Below are positions 1 to 10,445 of a DNA stretch of 64,000 nt, piece by piece. Each line of letters starts with the position of its first letter. The first letter of the stretch is position 1. The notes beneath the pieces were generated by a model that was given only the letters and a program-made list of their open reading frames with translations, made no database searches and was not told the origin of the DNA. A program made the translations under genes and the position numbers. The DNA comes from Atrichornis clamosus. Lineage: Eukaryota > Chordata > Aves > Passeriformes > Menuridae. The stretch is taken from assembly GCA_013400975.1 (NCBI GenBank), contig WBMZ01012082.1, positions 124,001 through 188,000 of the forward strand. Reading direction: 5' to 3'.

Positions 1-897
1 GCCTATTCTGACTGCAGTGGGAGGCTGAATGCACATGAAAACCACAAAATGAAGTGGTTTGAGTTGTTTTTTCCTCCCAAACCAGTCTTTTTTTCTAGGG
101 AAGGGGAGCAGCCCTCCTGATTCCTTGAGAGCAGTGAGGTTCCTGTGTGCAAATCTGCTCCTGCTGCAGCTCCTGCTGCCCTGAGCAGTCCTTAATCCTG
201 CTCCTCAATCATCCAGTGCCCTTCGGATTTGTACACAGCTATTCCTGGGACCAGCAGCTACAATAAAGTTCTGGAGAGTGTCCAGGAGAGGAACCAGCTC
301 CCGCTGTGCTCAGAGAGGAGCACGAGGCTCAGGGAAAAGCCAGTGACTATTGGCAGCTTATTACAGAGTAATTTAGGTTGGAAAAGGTCTCTAAAATACA
401 GAATATACTGTTAGCAGTGCATTGCTTCATTACACTATGCTCCTGATGATTTCAGGCACGATTCTCTGGAATTTCCAAAAGAAGGATTCATTTTGCAACT
501 CTCTGAAAGTTGCTGGTTTCTGTCACAGAAAGATGACATTCATCATCCTTCATAAACCTGAAACTAAACATCCAAACATCAGCTCAGGCTGGGGGGCAGG
601 AGTGGGACATGTGCCTGCTCTTCCACAGCCACCTTCCATCACAATTAAAACCTCCAAAACAGAAAAGTTTCTCCTGGTTTGAGGGAGAAAATTCATTATT
701 CGGGTTTTTGATGAAAACACTTAACAATTCTCATGGAAATTATTCCGTTTTTTAGATGTGGGAGAACACCCCCGCTCTCATCTCCAAATCTTATTGGAAA
801 CTTGTCAGAAGTAAACTCTGAGCATCAGCAGTCAGTGCCTGAGCACTTCAGAGATGAGGAGAATGCTCCACCACCATGTGTTCAGAGAACCAGGGCA
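1..897. other. unique non-coding sequence, no gene seen
   Basis: No recognisable gene lies here. Open frames are under 90 codons and show no familiar domain. The only repeat hint is about 374-400, where a ggttggaaaaggtctct stretch resembles the reverse complement of a CR1 3' end, too short to date or assign. The rest appears to be unique intergenic or intronic DNA. Confidence 0.6.
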
Positions 898-1495
898 TCA
901 CAGAACCATGGAATGGTTTGGGTTGGAAGGACCTTAAACTCATCCAGTGCCACCCCTGCCATGGGCAGGGACACCTCCCACTGTCCCAGGGTGCTCCAGG
1001 CCCCGTCCAGCCTGGCCTTGGACACTTCCAGGGATCCAGGGGCAGCCACAGCTTCTCTGGGCACCCTGTGCCAGGGCCTCCCCTCCCTCACAGGGAACAA
1101 TTCCTTCCCAATATCCGATGCAAACCCACCGTCTGGCAGTGGGAAGCCATTCCCTGTGTCCTGTCCCTCCATCCCTTGTCCCAGGTCCCTCTCCAGCTCT
1201 CCTGGAGCCCCTTTAGGCCCTGCAAGGGGCTCGGAGCTCTCCCTGGAGCCCCTTTAGGCCCTGGAAGGAGCTCGGAGCTCTCCCTGGAGCCTTCCCTTCG
1301 CCTGGTGAACACCCCCAGCTCTCCCAGCCTGGCTCCAGAGGGGCTCCAGCCCTGGGAGCAGCTCCGTGGCTCCTCTGGACTGGCTCCAGCAGCTCCACAT
1401 CCCTCTGCTGCTGGAGACCCCAGGGCTGGAGCAGCCCTGCAGGTGGGGTCTCACCTGAGCACAGGGGCACAGGGGCAGAGCCCCTCCCTTGGTGT
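898..1495 (-). mobile_element. CR1 LINE 3' fragment, reverse orientation
   Basis: On the + strand this reads as the reverse complement of an avian CR1 3' region. It begins with the tail (tcacagaaccatggaatgg, then gtttgggttggaagg), continues through the cctgccatgggcagggac block, and ends near the caggtggggtctcacc block. About 600 bp remain, so it is a 5'-truncated, dead copy. It contains only the reverse-transcriptase-distal and 3' untranslated part. A 41-bp segment is tandemly duplicated inside it (1202-1283). Long open frames over this region on both strands (for example a 220-codon forward frame at 876-1538) are by-products of GC-rich CR1 DNA and not genes. The family call is from recognition of the characteristic blocks, not from an alignment. 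Confidence 0.92.
1202..1292. repeat. 41-bp tandem duplication inside CR1
   Basis: Two complete 41-bp units (1202-1242 and 1243-1283) and the start of a third (to about 1292) share cctggagcccctttaggccc followed by tg(c/g)aagg(g/a)gctcggagctctc. A normal CR1 has this block once, so the copy expanded locally either before or after insertion. The units differ at only two or three positions. Confidence 0.88.
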
Positions 1496-2854
1496 CCCCT
1501 CCATGTCCCAGGGATCTGCAGCGGAGGGCTGGGAGTGAGCCCAGATCCCTTCACCGAGAACCACCAAGAACTTGTGTCAGGAGGGGCCCTGGGCCTCATC
1601 TGGGCCAGTCCCAGCTCCAGGCAGGGCCAAGCCCCTGGAACAGATGGACAGAAAACATGGCTGGGAGCACTCCCTGGCCCAGTGAAAGGATCGCTGTTAG
1701 CTGGTGGCACAGGTAACCATTCCAGGAGCCTGGCCGTGTGTACCTCATGTGCTAAGCTTTATGAGCATATAAATTCTGCCCTGAGGAAAATGGCACCAAA
1801 GCTGTTTAAATCCCCTCTCCAATAAATAACGTCAATTGTCATTAACCTGAAGCGGCTGGTAGCAGAGTAAGAGAAGTGAGCTCTCACCTTTTCCTGGGAA
1901 GGCTTTGGCTGGAGCTGCAGGGCAGGTTGGCCTCGTGATCTGAAGGAAGCAAAGTTCTGGCTGCCTTATAAGTGCTCCCAAAGTCTGCAAGGAAAGGGAT
2001 GCTCCCTCTCACCGCAATACCACAGGATTGCAACATGTGGCTCCGGTTCCTATTTTACATAGAGGCACAGCTAAAGCCAAAAAAAAAAAATTTGGGACTC
2101 CCAGGTAAACTTCAAGGAGGAAATGAAATTATGAGATTGTTAAAATGACCTTTATGGTTTGCCAGAGTCATTTCCTTTCCTGCCTGGTTTTCTGTCTCTC
2201 TCTCATCTGAGGAAGAGTGAAGAGAGACCAAATAAACTTCCAGACCTCTCTGATGGGAAATACAGAATGAAGACAGAAAGAGAAAGTTAAATAAATTAAA
2301 GCTCTTTCTGCCTGATAAGCATGAACGAGATAATTGCATGAACTCTAATCCCAGCTCCCACATCAATGAGAAAAAAAGGAATATTCATTTTAAATTGCCG
2401 TTTTCCAATTGTGTTTGTTCTAAGAACTGAGACTTAGGTCAGCCAAAAAATAAACAATTCATTCTGGCTTAGAGATAAAAACCTGATGTTTGCACATTAT
2501 TGTGCTGCAGTTTTTACATACAATCTGAACCTGATGTTCCTTTTAGACCCCAGGCAGAAGAAGAGCCCCTGGCTCAATACAGGCTTTGAAAATGAGGAAA
2601 AAGTTTCCACTGATTTTTTTGATTATTTGTGAAATAATTGAATACTATTCTCATTATTTGTCAGGCAAACCAAAACACATTGTTTATAAAAGCAAAAAAA
2701 TGGTCTGAATTTCAACCTGGCACACTTTAGGAACTCATGAAGGGGCACAACTCTGTTCCAGGTGCTTTCCAGGGACAGTATTCCCACAGTGCAGGAATCA
2801 AGCTCTGGAGAAATAATCCAGCAATAGAGTGGTGGTGCCTGTCCCTTCTGCTGT
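1496..2854. other. unique non-coding sequence, no gene seen
   Basis: No gene or recognisable mobile element is visible. Composition shifts from GC-rich next to the CR1 to AT-rich from about 1740. There is an A-run near 2080-2090. A purine-rich tract around 2200-2300 explains the short reverse-strand frame there. The 2400-2700 part is AT-rich and could hold regulatory sequence, but I see no specific motif to name. Confidence 0.55.
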
Positions 2855-3130
2855 AGAATCCCAGAATCCCAGACTGGTTTGGGTTGGAATGGACCTTAAA
2901 TCTCATCCATCCCACCCCTGCCATGGGCAGGGACACCTCCCACTATCCCAGGGTGCTCCCAGTCCCGTCCAGCCTGGCCTTGGACACTTCCAGGGATCCA
3001 GGGGCAGCCACAGCTGCTCTGGGCAACCAGGGCCTCCCCACCCTCACAGGGAGGAATTTTTTCCTAATATTCCATCTATCCCTGCCCTCTGGCAGTGAAG
3101 TCATTCCCCTTTGTCCCAAGTCCGTCCAGG
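2855..3130 (-). mobile_element. CR1 LINE 3' fragment, reverse orientation
   Basis: This is a second reverse-orientation CR1 tail of the same broad subfamily as the copy at 898. It starts with agaatcccagaatcccagac and gtttgggttggaatgg, then the cctgccatgggcagggac block, the cagggatccaggggcagcc block and the ccaccctcacagggagg block. It fades out after the ttgtcccaagtccgtcc stretch. Roughly 275 bp survive, all from the 3' end, with no coding capacity. Confidence 0.9.
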
Positions 3131-3211
3131 CTGGAGGCAGGACTCCAGTGGTCTCCCAGAAATCTTTCACATGGATGGAACAATCCAGGCAGCCACAATA
3201 TGTTGTGTATT

Positions 3212-3228
3212 TGGTGCCCCGCAACGTG
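3212..3228 (+). other. possible decayed retroviral primer-binding site
   Basis: The segment tggtgccccgcaacgtg starts with the TGG expected opposite a tRNA CCA end. It is close to the tRNA-Trp-type primer-binding site known from avian alpharetroviruses, differing by a one-base loss and a short insertion. It could mark a relic of an endogenous retrovirus immediately downstream of the CR1 fragment. No clear LTR ending in CA sits in front of it, and no gag, pol or env reading frame follows. A chance match is quite possible. Confidence 0.2.
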
Positions 3229-3299
3229 CAAGAACATAAAACCAAAGGAGGACCCACCCCAATTAGCGGGGACATAAACTAATTATGAACCCCAGCAGT

Positions 3300-3607
3300 T
3301 CCCTAAATGGGGTTCCCGCTTTTTGCCACACATCTGGGAGACAAAGAGCAGCGAGGGGGGCACCCCCACTGGAGAGAGGGCAGTTTGGGGTTCTGGATTA
3401 ACCGTGCTGAGAGCTGCACACGGATGTGCAGGGGCCTCCTCTCCTCTCCCTCTCCTCTGCCATCCTCTTCCGAGGAACGTGGCCTCAGTAGGACACACAC
3501 CCCTTTGGCAGCTGGGCTGGGACTCCCTCCCACCCAACAGGACACAGATCCCAGGCCCTGCGCTCCCAGCTGGCCCTGGCAACTCCCAGAGTGCCCAACC
3601 TGCTCCT
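3300..3607. other. GC-rich unique sequence
   Basis: This is a GC-rich stretch with overlapping open frames on both strands, the longest near 190-220 codons. They share no recognisable motif and run into the duplicated block at 3608-3790. The simplest reading is low stop-codon density in GC-rich DNA, not coding. Confidence 0.5.
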
Positions 3608-3790
3608 CAAACACGGGAATTCCCTGTGCCAGGGCTCCCAGCGGCGCTGGCACGGGCGGAGCACCAGGGCCCCAGGGAGGGCAGCTCTGGGAGCAGCTCT
3701 GGGANCAAACACGGGAATTCCCTGCAGCGGCGCTGGCACGGGCGGAGCACCAGGCGGAGCACCAGGGCCCCAGGGAGGGCAGCTCTGGGA
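3608..3790. repeat. near-duplicate 85-97 bp block around a single N
   Basis: The segment starting caaacacgggaattccctg occurs at 3608 and again at 3706, directly after an isolated N at 3705. Both copies continue through gcggcgctggcacgggcgg and end in cagctctggga. Copy 1 has 13 extra bases after the first 19 and an extra gcagctctggga. Copy 2 has a 12-base internal duplication. The single N at the junction suggests two overlapping contig ends placed side by side and not merged, though a true tandem repeat is possible. Confidence 0.85.
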
Positions 3791-5011
3791 CGGTGCCTCT
3801 GGCAGGAAAGCTGTTCCCTTCACATCCCAAGTGCTGGCTCTGGATCCAGGCGGGTGATTGAGCCATGCCTGACACTGAACCGACCAACAGCCGGTTTGTC
3901 CGAGATCCAGATCAGCGACAGAACGGAGGAGCCGGAGTTCCAGGCACTTCCAAAGGGATCCAAACCTTTCCAGGGGATGAAATAGCTTCCTCCTGATCCT
4001 GGTCCCTGACTCCACTGAAGGCAAATCAAAGCAGCCTGTGCTGGGCACTGTTTTCCAGCTCCCCTCGGAATGAGGAGCAGAGGAGTCTCAGGGAGCAGTG
4101 ACCCCCCGCTCCTGTCTAAATGCAGCCCTGGGCAGCTCTCCTGGCACACAGGAGAAATCCCAGCCTGGATCAAGCCTGGGCACAGATTTGTTCCCATTTA
4201 AGTCAATTCCCAATATCCAGAATTCCCTTTTGTGATAGCACACAACAGCAAGCCAGCAAAGACCAGGAAAACTGGGAAGCTGAGTTCAGTCCCTGGACAG
4301 AGAAATGAGGGCAGGACTAACTTTATTTACACATTCCCTGCTTCTTCCCCAGCCCATCCGGCCTTGCCTCTTTCCTTATGTATCCAGCTTTTCTTTTTTT
4401 GACTGGAATGTCCCTAATGCAGAGCTTAAACATCTGCCCAGCCCCAAGGTGCTCTTTGAGTGCCTGCTCAGTTCTGAAACATCAATAGCCATTAATTAAT
4501 CCAAATAAATACCTAATAATGAATACGAATAAACGCACACTTCCAGTGTGTGTGCTTCCACCAAGCCTTCCCAATTCCCTCAGCTCAGCTCTTGTCCCAG
4601 GACACGGAGCCCAGGCTTGATGCCAAGACTCCAAAGTGCCAGTTCTGGAGCACAGACACCTCTGTGCGGAACTTCCAGGATGGGATGTTTGCTGTGATCC
4701 ATCAGAGGAATTTTTAAATATTAAAATACAGAGATTGTGAAAAGATCTCTCGATGACAGCCTGGTTTTCCACTATGAGCTCATTAATTCTGAAGGGGAAA
4801 TTCGGAGGGGAGCAGTTTCTCGCCCATCTTTTTATTCTACTTCCCCTATGACACTGAAAGAGAACGGTGGAAACTGGCTCCATGTTTTACTCTAATGCCA
4901 AGGAAAAGCTCCTTTCTGGCAGAAATGGCCCATTTGAAAACAGGTTTCCTTTCTTCTGACTTTTGCTTTGTGGGATGACAAAAGTTCTTTCACTCCAACG
5001 CAGGAAAAAAA
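3791..5011. other. unique non-coding sequence, no gene seen
   Basis: No gene, RNA or repeat family is recognised. The first 500 bases are GC-balanced and carry several short overlapping frames without domain resemblance. From about 4490 the sequence is AT-rich. Confidence 0.5.
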
Positions 5012-5127
5012 AATGTATAACATTAGGAAAAGGAGTATTTATATAAAGTGTATAACTAGTGTGATTCCTAATGTATAACATTAGGAAAAGGAGTATTTAT
5101 ATAAAGTGTATAACTAGTGTGATTCCT
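5012..5127. repeat. perfect 58-bp tandem duplication
   Basis: Positions 5012-5069 are repeated at 5070-5127. Both copies begin aatgtataacattaggaaaa, pass through gagtatttatataaagtg, and end in gtgtgattcct. I see no mismatch between them. Two perfect AT-rich copies point to a very recent duplication (or an assembly duplication), because older repeats in this window have drifted. Confidence 0.93.
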
Positions 5128-5967
5128 TTATATGGAATTTCCTTCAGCATCTGGCTGGTTTTGCATGGATTTCCATTGGGAGATTAACGCCAAAAATGAA
5201 GGTTTATTACCATTATTTTTAATGCAGCAGCACTGAGAAGGGAGCACTGTTCTTTATCTACAATTCACCGAGCAGTGATTTATGTGACTTCATCAGGAAA
5301 TACTGGGTATAATTAGTGTATCAATGAGTTTTCCTAAAAAATTGCCTTTAAACCACTCCATGGAATCACTGAACCAAGATCCAGCCTTGAGAGAAATGCA
5401 AAACAACATGGGGAAAACCAGCTCTGACTTCTACTAAAAAACAAAAAGCTTTAATTAACCAGTGATTCATTTGCATTTTGGTACCACTGGAGCAGCTGGC
5501 CAAGATGGGGATGTTGGGAATCTCTCCCTCCTTGTGTGGAGAGGACACGAAGATGGGCAGGAGGGTCCCAATCACATTTTCTACAGCCAGCGACTCTCTG
5601 GGGTCAGTGGGATTTGGGCGCTTCAGTCCATGATGTGAGTTTGCAAAAATTATCAGTGCTCAGAGAATATGGGGCAGGGATCCAAAAGGAATTGTTCTTC
5701 CTGTTGGATTTATTGCCGGATGTGGAGTTGCCGACCCTCCGTGGCACAGCAGGCACAGAAGGGAGATGGTTCTTTGCTTTTCCAAAGGTGGTGCAAAGAC
5801 ATTTGAAATGATGTAAGAGGAGTTTGGCACCTCCCGTGACTGTTGAGGAATGAGGTCACACAGGACCTATCTGGAAAGGAAAGATGTTTCACCAGGGAAC
5901 CACTGAAGCATCTCTGAACTTCTGAAAGCCAAAGGAAATTTCTGGAATTACTCCAGTGGTTGCTGTG
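5128..5967. other. unique AT-rich sequence, no gene seen
   Basis: AT-rich, non-repetitive sequence. A 91-codon forward frame (5536-5811) and a 90-codon reverse frame overlap each other without any recognisable motif. Confidence 0.5.
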
Positions 5968-5975
5968 TGACGTCA
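5968..5975. promoter_or_regulatory. full palindromic cAMP-response element
   Basis: TGACGTCA is an exact match to the CREB/ATF palindromic site, embedded as gtgtgacgtcacgttcac. The central CpG is retained in a CpG-poor neighbourhood. An 8-bp motif can occur by chance about once per 65 kb, so this is only a candidate binding site. No TSS or CpG island lies next to it. Confidence 0.3.
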
Positions 5976-6030
5976 CGTTCACTGCTGAAGTCGTGTTTTA
6001 ATAAAGTGGGGCTGTGGAGTTACCAACCCC

Positions 6031-6056
6031 TTAAAATTAAAATTAAAATTAAAATT
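6031..6056. repeat. (TTAAAA)n microsatellite
   Basis: Four uninterrupted ttaaaa units plus a partial unit form a short AT-only hexanucleotide repeat. Confidence 0.9.
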
Positions 6057-6248
6057 CAGGAGTTCTGGCATGGGAGGGTTTCCAGGCCCACAGCAGAAGA
6101 GAGGGACTGTGGAATGCAAATCCCCCTGGCTGTCATTCCAGGTGGGATAACTGTGCCCAGGAGGTCTCAGCCCTGCCAGCCTTGTGCAGTCCCGAGTGTT
6201 TTCCTACATCAGGGAGTTCTTCTCTCAACAGGATTTTGTGTTTCTCAA

Positions 6249-6330
6249 ATCCCAGAATATTCTGGGTTGGGAGGGACCCAAAAGGATCTTCAAGTGCAGC
6301 TCCTGCTGGTCTTTAGAACCCAGGGTGCAG
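6249..6330 (-). mobile_element. short CR1 tail, reverse orientation
   Basis: The segment tcccagaatattctgggttg and the following ggagggacccaaaaggatct is the reverse complement of the CR1 3' end type that reads GTGGGTCCCTTCCAACTCAG on the sense strand. This is a different CR1 subfamily from the copies at 898 and 2855, and the same type as the forward copy at 57765. Only about 60-80 bp are recognisable. Confidence 0.72.
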
Positions 6331-7866
6331 CCAGGTCCCACCCATCAGCTGCTCTTTGCACCCAAAATAGCTAAAAGCTGGAAATGGTAAAAAATGGGAC
6401 CTGAGAATTCAGTGTCCTGTGTCATCCTGGAAATCTAAGCCTTAACACTCACGTGAGGAAAAGATTTGTCCCTGGAAAATTCTGACTGTTATTAATACTA
6501 CCAGGAGAAAAATAAGCAGGTTGCTTAATACTGGTCTCGGACTAATTAAAAGTGCATCATTCCAAACAACCCCTGGGACAAGGAACACCTCCCCAGAACT
6601 CACCTTCCTTCTTGCAAGGTGCTCAGGGTGCATCTGAGCTCTAGATCTGTATTTCAGTGTATATATTAAATATATTTCAATCATTTCTTTGCCATTTAAA
6701 AATGGAAGCACAAAACATTCATTTTACACTTCCTACGGGAGTGAAATTTTCTTGTAGTGCTGTAATTTTGTATCATGTTTTTGTACTGTTGGAAATTATT
6801 GTCCCTGTCTTTTATGTCAGTTATTAAATGGAGCCATAAGACAGGACATCCACATCTTTTTTTTCATCTTCTCAACAACCATCAGCTTTTCAAATTGTTG
6901 TTACGAGGTTTGTGATAAAAATCAGTTCAATTCATTTATACTGGTTTTATTTGAAGTATTTCAAACATTTATTTTACCACTACTAGGATGTCTCAGCAGC
7001 CAAAAGTCATTAGACTGGTGAAGGAAAGAGACATCAAAGAATGTGGGGGTTTTTAACAAAATTTTGGCTGTCTCATTCCCAGCTGGATCAACACACAGAC
7101 TGTTCCAAAATTAATTGGGAATGAGATTGTTTCCCACTTAACCACAGCAATTCAGTTTCTTGCTACCACACATTTCTGAGATCTTTGCAGGAGGCTCCTC
7201 TTTTAGGGATGGGGCAGATTTTGGTGCCAACAGACCGGGAATTGTGACAATCTCCTGGAGCACCTCCCTGGATCCTGTCCTGGGCTCTCCCAGTGCTGCT
7301 CCAGGAGCAAATTCCTGTTCCTGCAGCTCAAAGGCTCCGTGGCAAAGAACTGCCAACAATTCAGAGTGAGGAGAAAGCTTTGCATGAGGGAACTTCCACC
7401 GAGGACTTTCCCAAGGAGAATGATGAAACTGCCTGCGTGGAGTAAGCACATTTGTTCCTGCTCATGCCATGGAGGATGAGGATGTGCCTCAGAGTTGCTC
7501 AGGTTGGGAATTGTGCTCCCTTGCTCCTCCCTGTGCTCTGACATCACCCTGATTAAACACCACAACAGCCCCAGAGGAAAAGTGTCTTCACCCAGGTGAA
7601 AGGATTGACCAATGTCAGTACATTCCTGGACCTGAGCAGGAATTTTTCAATTTGCATGAGGAGATATAGAAAAAAAAAAAGAAAGAAAACAGGAAAATTT
7701 ATGTTTCACATCTCAAATACTCATGGATTTGTACTTTGGGTTGGTTTATGCCAAAAATGGAACACAGTGCCCTTTTCTGGGGGATGATCCTGTACACAGG
7801 GCTCTCCAGAGCTGTGAGTGCACTATGGAAGCACAAGCCAGGTAAAGATCACTGCTTTTTGCATCT
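6331..7866. other. unique sequence, no gene seen
   Basis: Mostly AT-rich unique sequence between 6400 and 7140, becoming more GC-balanced to 7570. There is a short A-run at about 7670-7681. Frames of 100-120 codons at 7138-7565 overlap on both strands and are not recognisable. No promoter or exon boundary could be argued for. Confidence 0.5.
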
Positions 7867-8069
7867 GTGGGAGCTGATTTGATCCCGTGGGAGCTGATTT
7901 GATCTCGTGGGAGCTGATTTGATCTCGTGGGAGCTGATTTGATCCTGTGGGAGCTGATTTCATCCTGTGGGAGCTGATTTGATCCCGTGGGAGCTGATTT
8001 CATCCCGTGGGAGCTGATTTGATCCTGTGGGAGCTGATTTGATCCCGTGGGAGCTGATTTCATCCTGTG
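7867..8069. repeat. 20-bp minisatellite, 10 copies
   Basis: Ten head-to-tail units with the core gtgggagctgattt then (g/c)atc(c/t)(c/t). The gagctgattt core recurs exactly every 20 bases from 7871 to 8051. Variation is confined to three positions (gat or cat, and ccc, ctc or cct), giving distinguishable unit types. The array is not coding: 20 is not a multiple of three, and the reverse open frame across it simply rotates through the repeat. Confidence 0.96.
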
Positions 8070-9303
8070 CCAGGTGAGGAGATCTCTGCTGGGTTCTGCT
8101 CTCATTGTGGGCAGGATATGAAGGTGTGAAACCAGGAACTTCCAGATTTCGAGGAGAAGAGAATGTTGTCCTGGTCAGTAAATAAATCAGCCCTGTTCTC
8201 ACACAGTGAGTGTTGATTCTCCTGTGTCACTGCCTAACTCTGCCCTGAACTTCACTGGGATTGGGGGGACAATCCTCACTCTTTCTGGAGAAAGAATGAA
8301 GGGATGGAATTAAACCCAGCCTCCAACTCCACAGGGCAGAGCATAAAGATTGACTGGCCCCAAATTCCACTTGATTTATAACCTATTTTAACCAAAAGTT
8401 CATCACTTTTATCTTTATATTTCAATTGGCTTTTCCTGCTGCCTCCTTCTCTGGGTGAAATCCCCAGGACACTCCTGAGAGCCCTGGAAAGAAAACCTCA
8501 GCTCCTGCCTGCAGAGCTCAGGGAGGTGACCCAGGAGGCCCTGACGTGACCCAGGAGCTGGGGAGTTTCTCTGCATCTCCCCCAAGGCTTTCCCCAGCCC
8601 TGGGGAGTCACTCAGGTGTGGGTTCCACCACAAGGGACACGACTTCCTTCCCGTGGGGGCAGCGCCCGCAAGGGATTCCTCTGGGATCACGGCACCTGGC
8701 CCTGCTTCCCTGGGGCCTGGCACAGCCTTTCCTTGGACCTGTGCCCCTCCACACTCCTCTGATAGCTCCCAATCAGTTCTGGAATTTCTAAGGCAAGTGA
8801 GAAGCAGCAGGAAAAGCCCTGCATTGCGGAATCTCTCCATAAGCACAACCTCAGAGGTTAAACATTAATGTTCTTATGCAACACATGTTTGTACCTGTAA
8901 TAAAAATAATATCAACTTTAGACGTCCTGTTTCAACTTCCTCCAGCTCTAATTAATTCCTGGGATTAAGGATCACTCAAGAGAGCTGTAGTGTGACAGGT
9001 GTAACAGTAAATCCCTTTGCACAGGAAGTGTTGTTTGCCCCGAGCAAAGGAGCTGCCCGTCAGGACGGAATGAATTCTGGGATCGTGTTTGGAGGGTTCA
9101 GGGAGCACCACTTTCACCAGAGTGCAGCCCATACAGGGCACTTACTGATGTACAGAGAGGGGCTGGGACACGCCTTTGGCACGAGAATTTTGCCCTCAAG
9201 CAGCTGAATTTAATAAATATTCTACCTAACCATTCCGAGCATCCTCGTGGGAGGACAGTTCCACCTGGATCTGCAGGGCAAGTTGTGGTCAGCACTGTGA
9301 GCC
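8070..9303. other. unique sequence, no gene seen
   Basis: Balanced to GC-rich sequence at 8430-8800, AT-rich elsewhere. The longest frame is a 143-codon reverse frame at 8415-8846 with no recognisable domain. I see no mobile element or RNA gene. Confidence 0.5.
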
Positions 9304-9452
9304 TGGCACTGCTGCAGGGATCCAGCACTGCTCCAGGGATCCAGCCCAGCTCCAGGGATCCAGCCCCGCTCCAGGGATCCAGCCCTGCTCCAGGGATCCA
9401 GCCCTGCTCCAGGGATCCAGCACTGCTGCAGGGATCCAGCCCTGCTCCAGGG
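9304..9452. repeat. 19-bp minisatellite with a BamHI site per unit
   Basis: About eight units of ccagccctgctccagggat-like sequence. GGATCC recurs exactly every 19 bases at 9318, 9337, 9356, 9375, 9394, 9413 and 9432. Units vary at two or three positions (ctcc or ctgc, and cact, ccca, cccc or ccct). Open frames on both strands through it are repeat artefacts. Confidence 0.95.
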
Positions 9453-10401
9453 GCAGCTGGAACCACCACAGCCATGGGATGGCAGCTCCATTCCTGCAGT
9501 CCCCACCCAGCCCTGCACAGAACTCGGCACCAAAGGGCAGAATTCCAACAAGACTGGAACCTTTGGATCTGCTGCAGGGCTGTAAATAACTGAGGGCAAA
9601 GTTTATTCCCAGCTGGGAGGTGGCACAGCCAGGGTTTGGGAACAGCCACTGGAGCCAAATCCTGAGCAGCCCTGAGTTCCCACCGTGCCAATGCTGTAAT
9701 TAACATTTAATTGCAGGGGCTGCATCTGCACTGCCCTTTCCTTACATGGATTGTCCATGGAGAGGAGGAAATAGAAACGAGGAGAAAAGAACCCCCTAAA
9801 CACTGAAATATCTGATGCACAAATCCATGAGAGGTGAGAGAGAGCTTCATTCACTTCACCCACTTGCACTGCAGTTTTATTTGTATTTAACAAACCCAAA
9901 GAAAGGGAAAGATGGGGAGAAAAACACAAATTCTACTAAATAGCCTTGATTTTGTCAATAGTGGAGGTCCCACTTCCTCACCCTGCACTGCTGCTACCTC
10001 AGAGCTGAGCCAGAGGCACCTGGGTTGGGAAAGGACTCAAATCAGAATTCCTGGCAAGGCAGAAATGTGCTTGGAAAAACAGAACTCCATTTCCATTACC
10101 AGCAGGTGGAAAAGCAGTGCAGAGAACACTGAGAGTTTTGTGTAGCCTCTGTCTGTTATCACTGCAAACCATGAGACTCCTCACTGCTCATTTTATATAA
10201 AAACCCAACTTCACTCGGGTTGAAATCCAGCAGAACGCAAAGCAGTTTAATTAATACTCCCCACCAGCCCCTTCAGCATGTCTGCACTTGGGAACGAGAA
10301 TTTAAAGCCACTTCTCTTCAAAGAACTGAGTTTTTCAGTTGGAAGGGGAATCCTGCTTAAAATTAAAGCAAAAAAATTTAAAATCCCCTTTGTTTTACCT
10401 T
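9453..10401. other. unique sequence, no gene seen
   Basis: No gene or repeat family recognised. The sequence is AT-rich from about 9690 and carries only short frames. Confidence 0.5.
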
Positions 10402-10445
10402 AGGGAGGTGGTGGAGTCCCCACCCCTGGAGGTGTTCAAGGGAAA
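10402..10445 (+). mobile_element. CR1 LINE sliver, forward orientation
   Basis: The stretch agggaggtggtggagtcccc followed by acccctggaggtgttcaagg matches the well-known conserved block shortly before the CR1 3' end, in sense orientation. Only about 45 bp are clear; flanks have decayed. Confidence 0.65.

Noticed and set aside
876..1710. Overlapping 165-220 codon frames on both strands
   Set aside because: They translate a reverse-orientation CR1 tail, including its 41-bp duplication.
7867..9452. CRISPR-like regularity of the 20-bp and 19-bp arrays
   Set aside because: Repeats are directly adjacent with no unique spacers, no cas genes exist, and the genome is avian; these are minisatellites.
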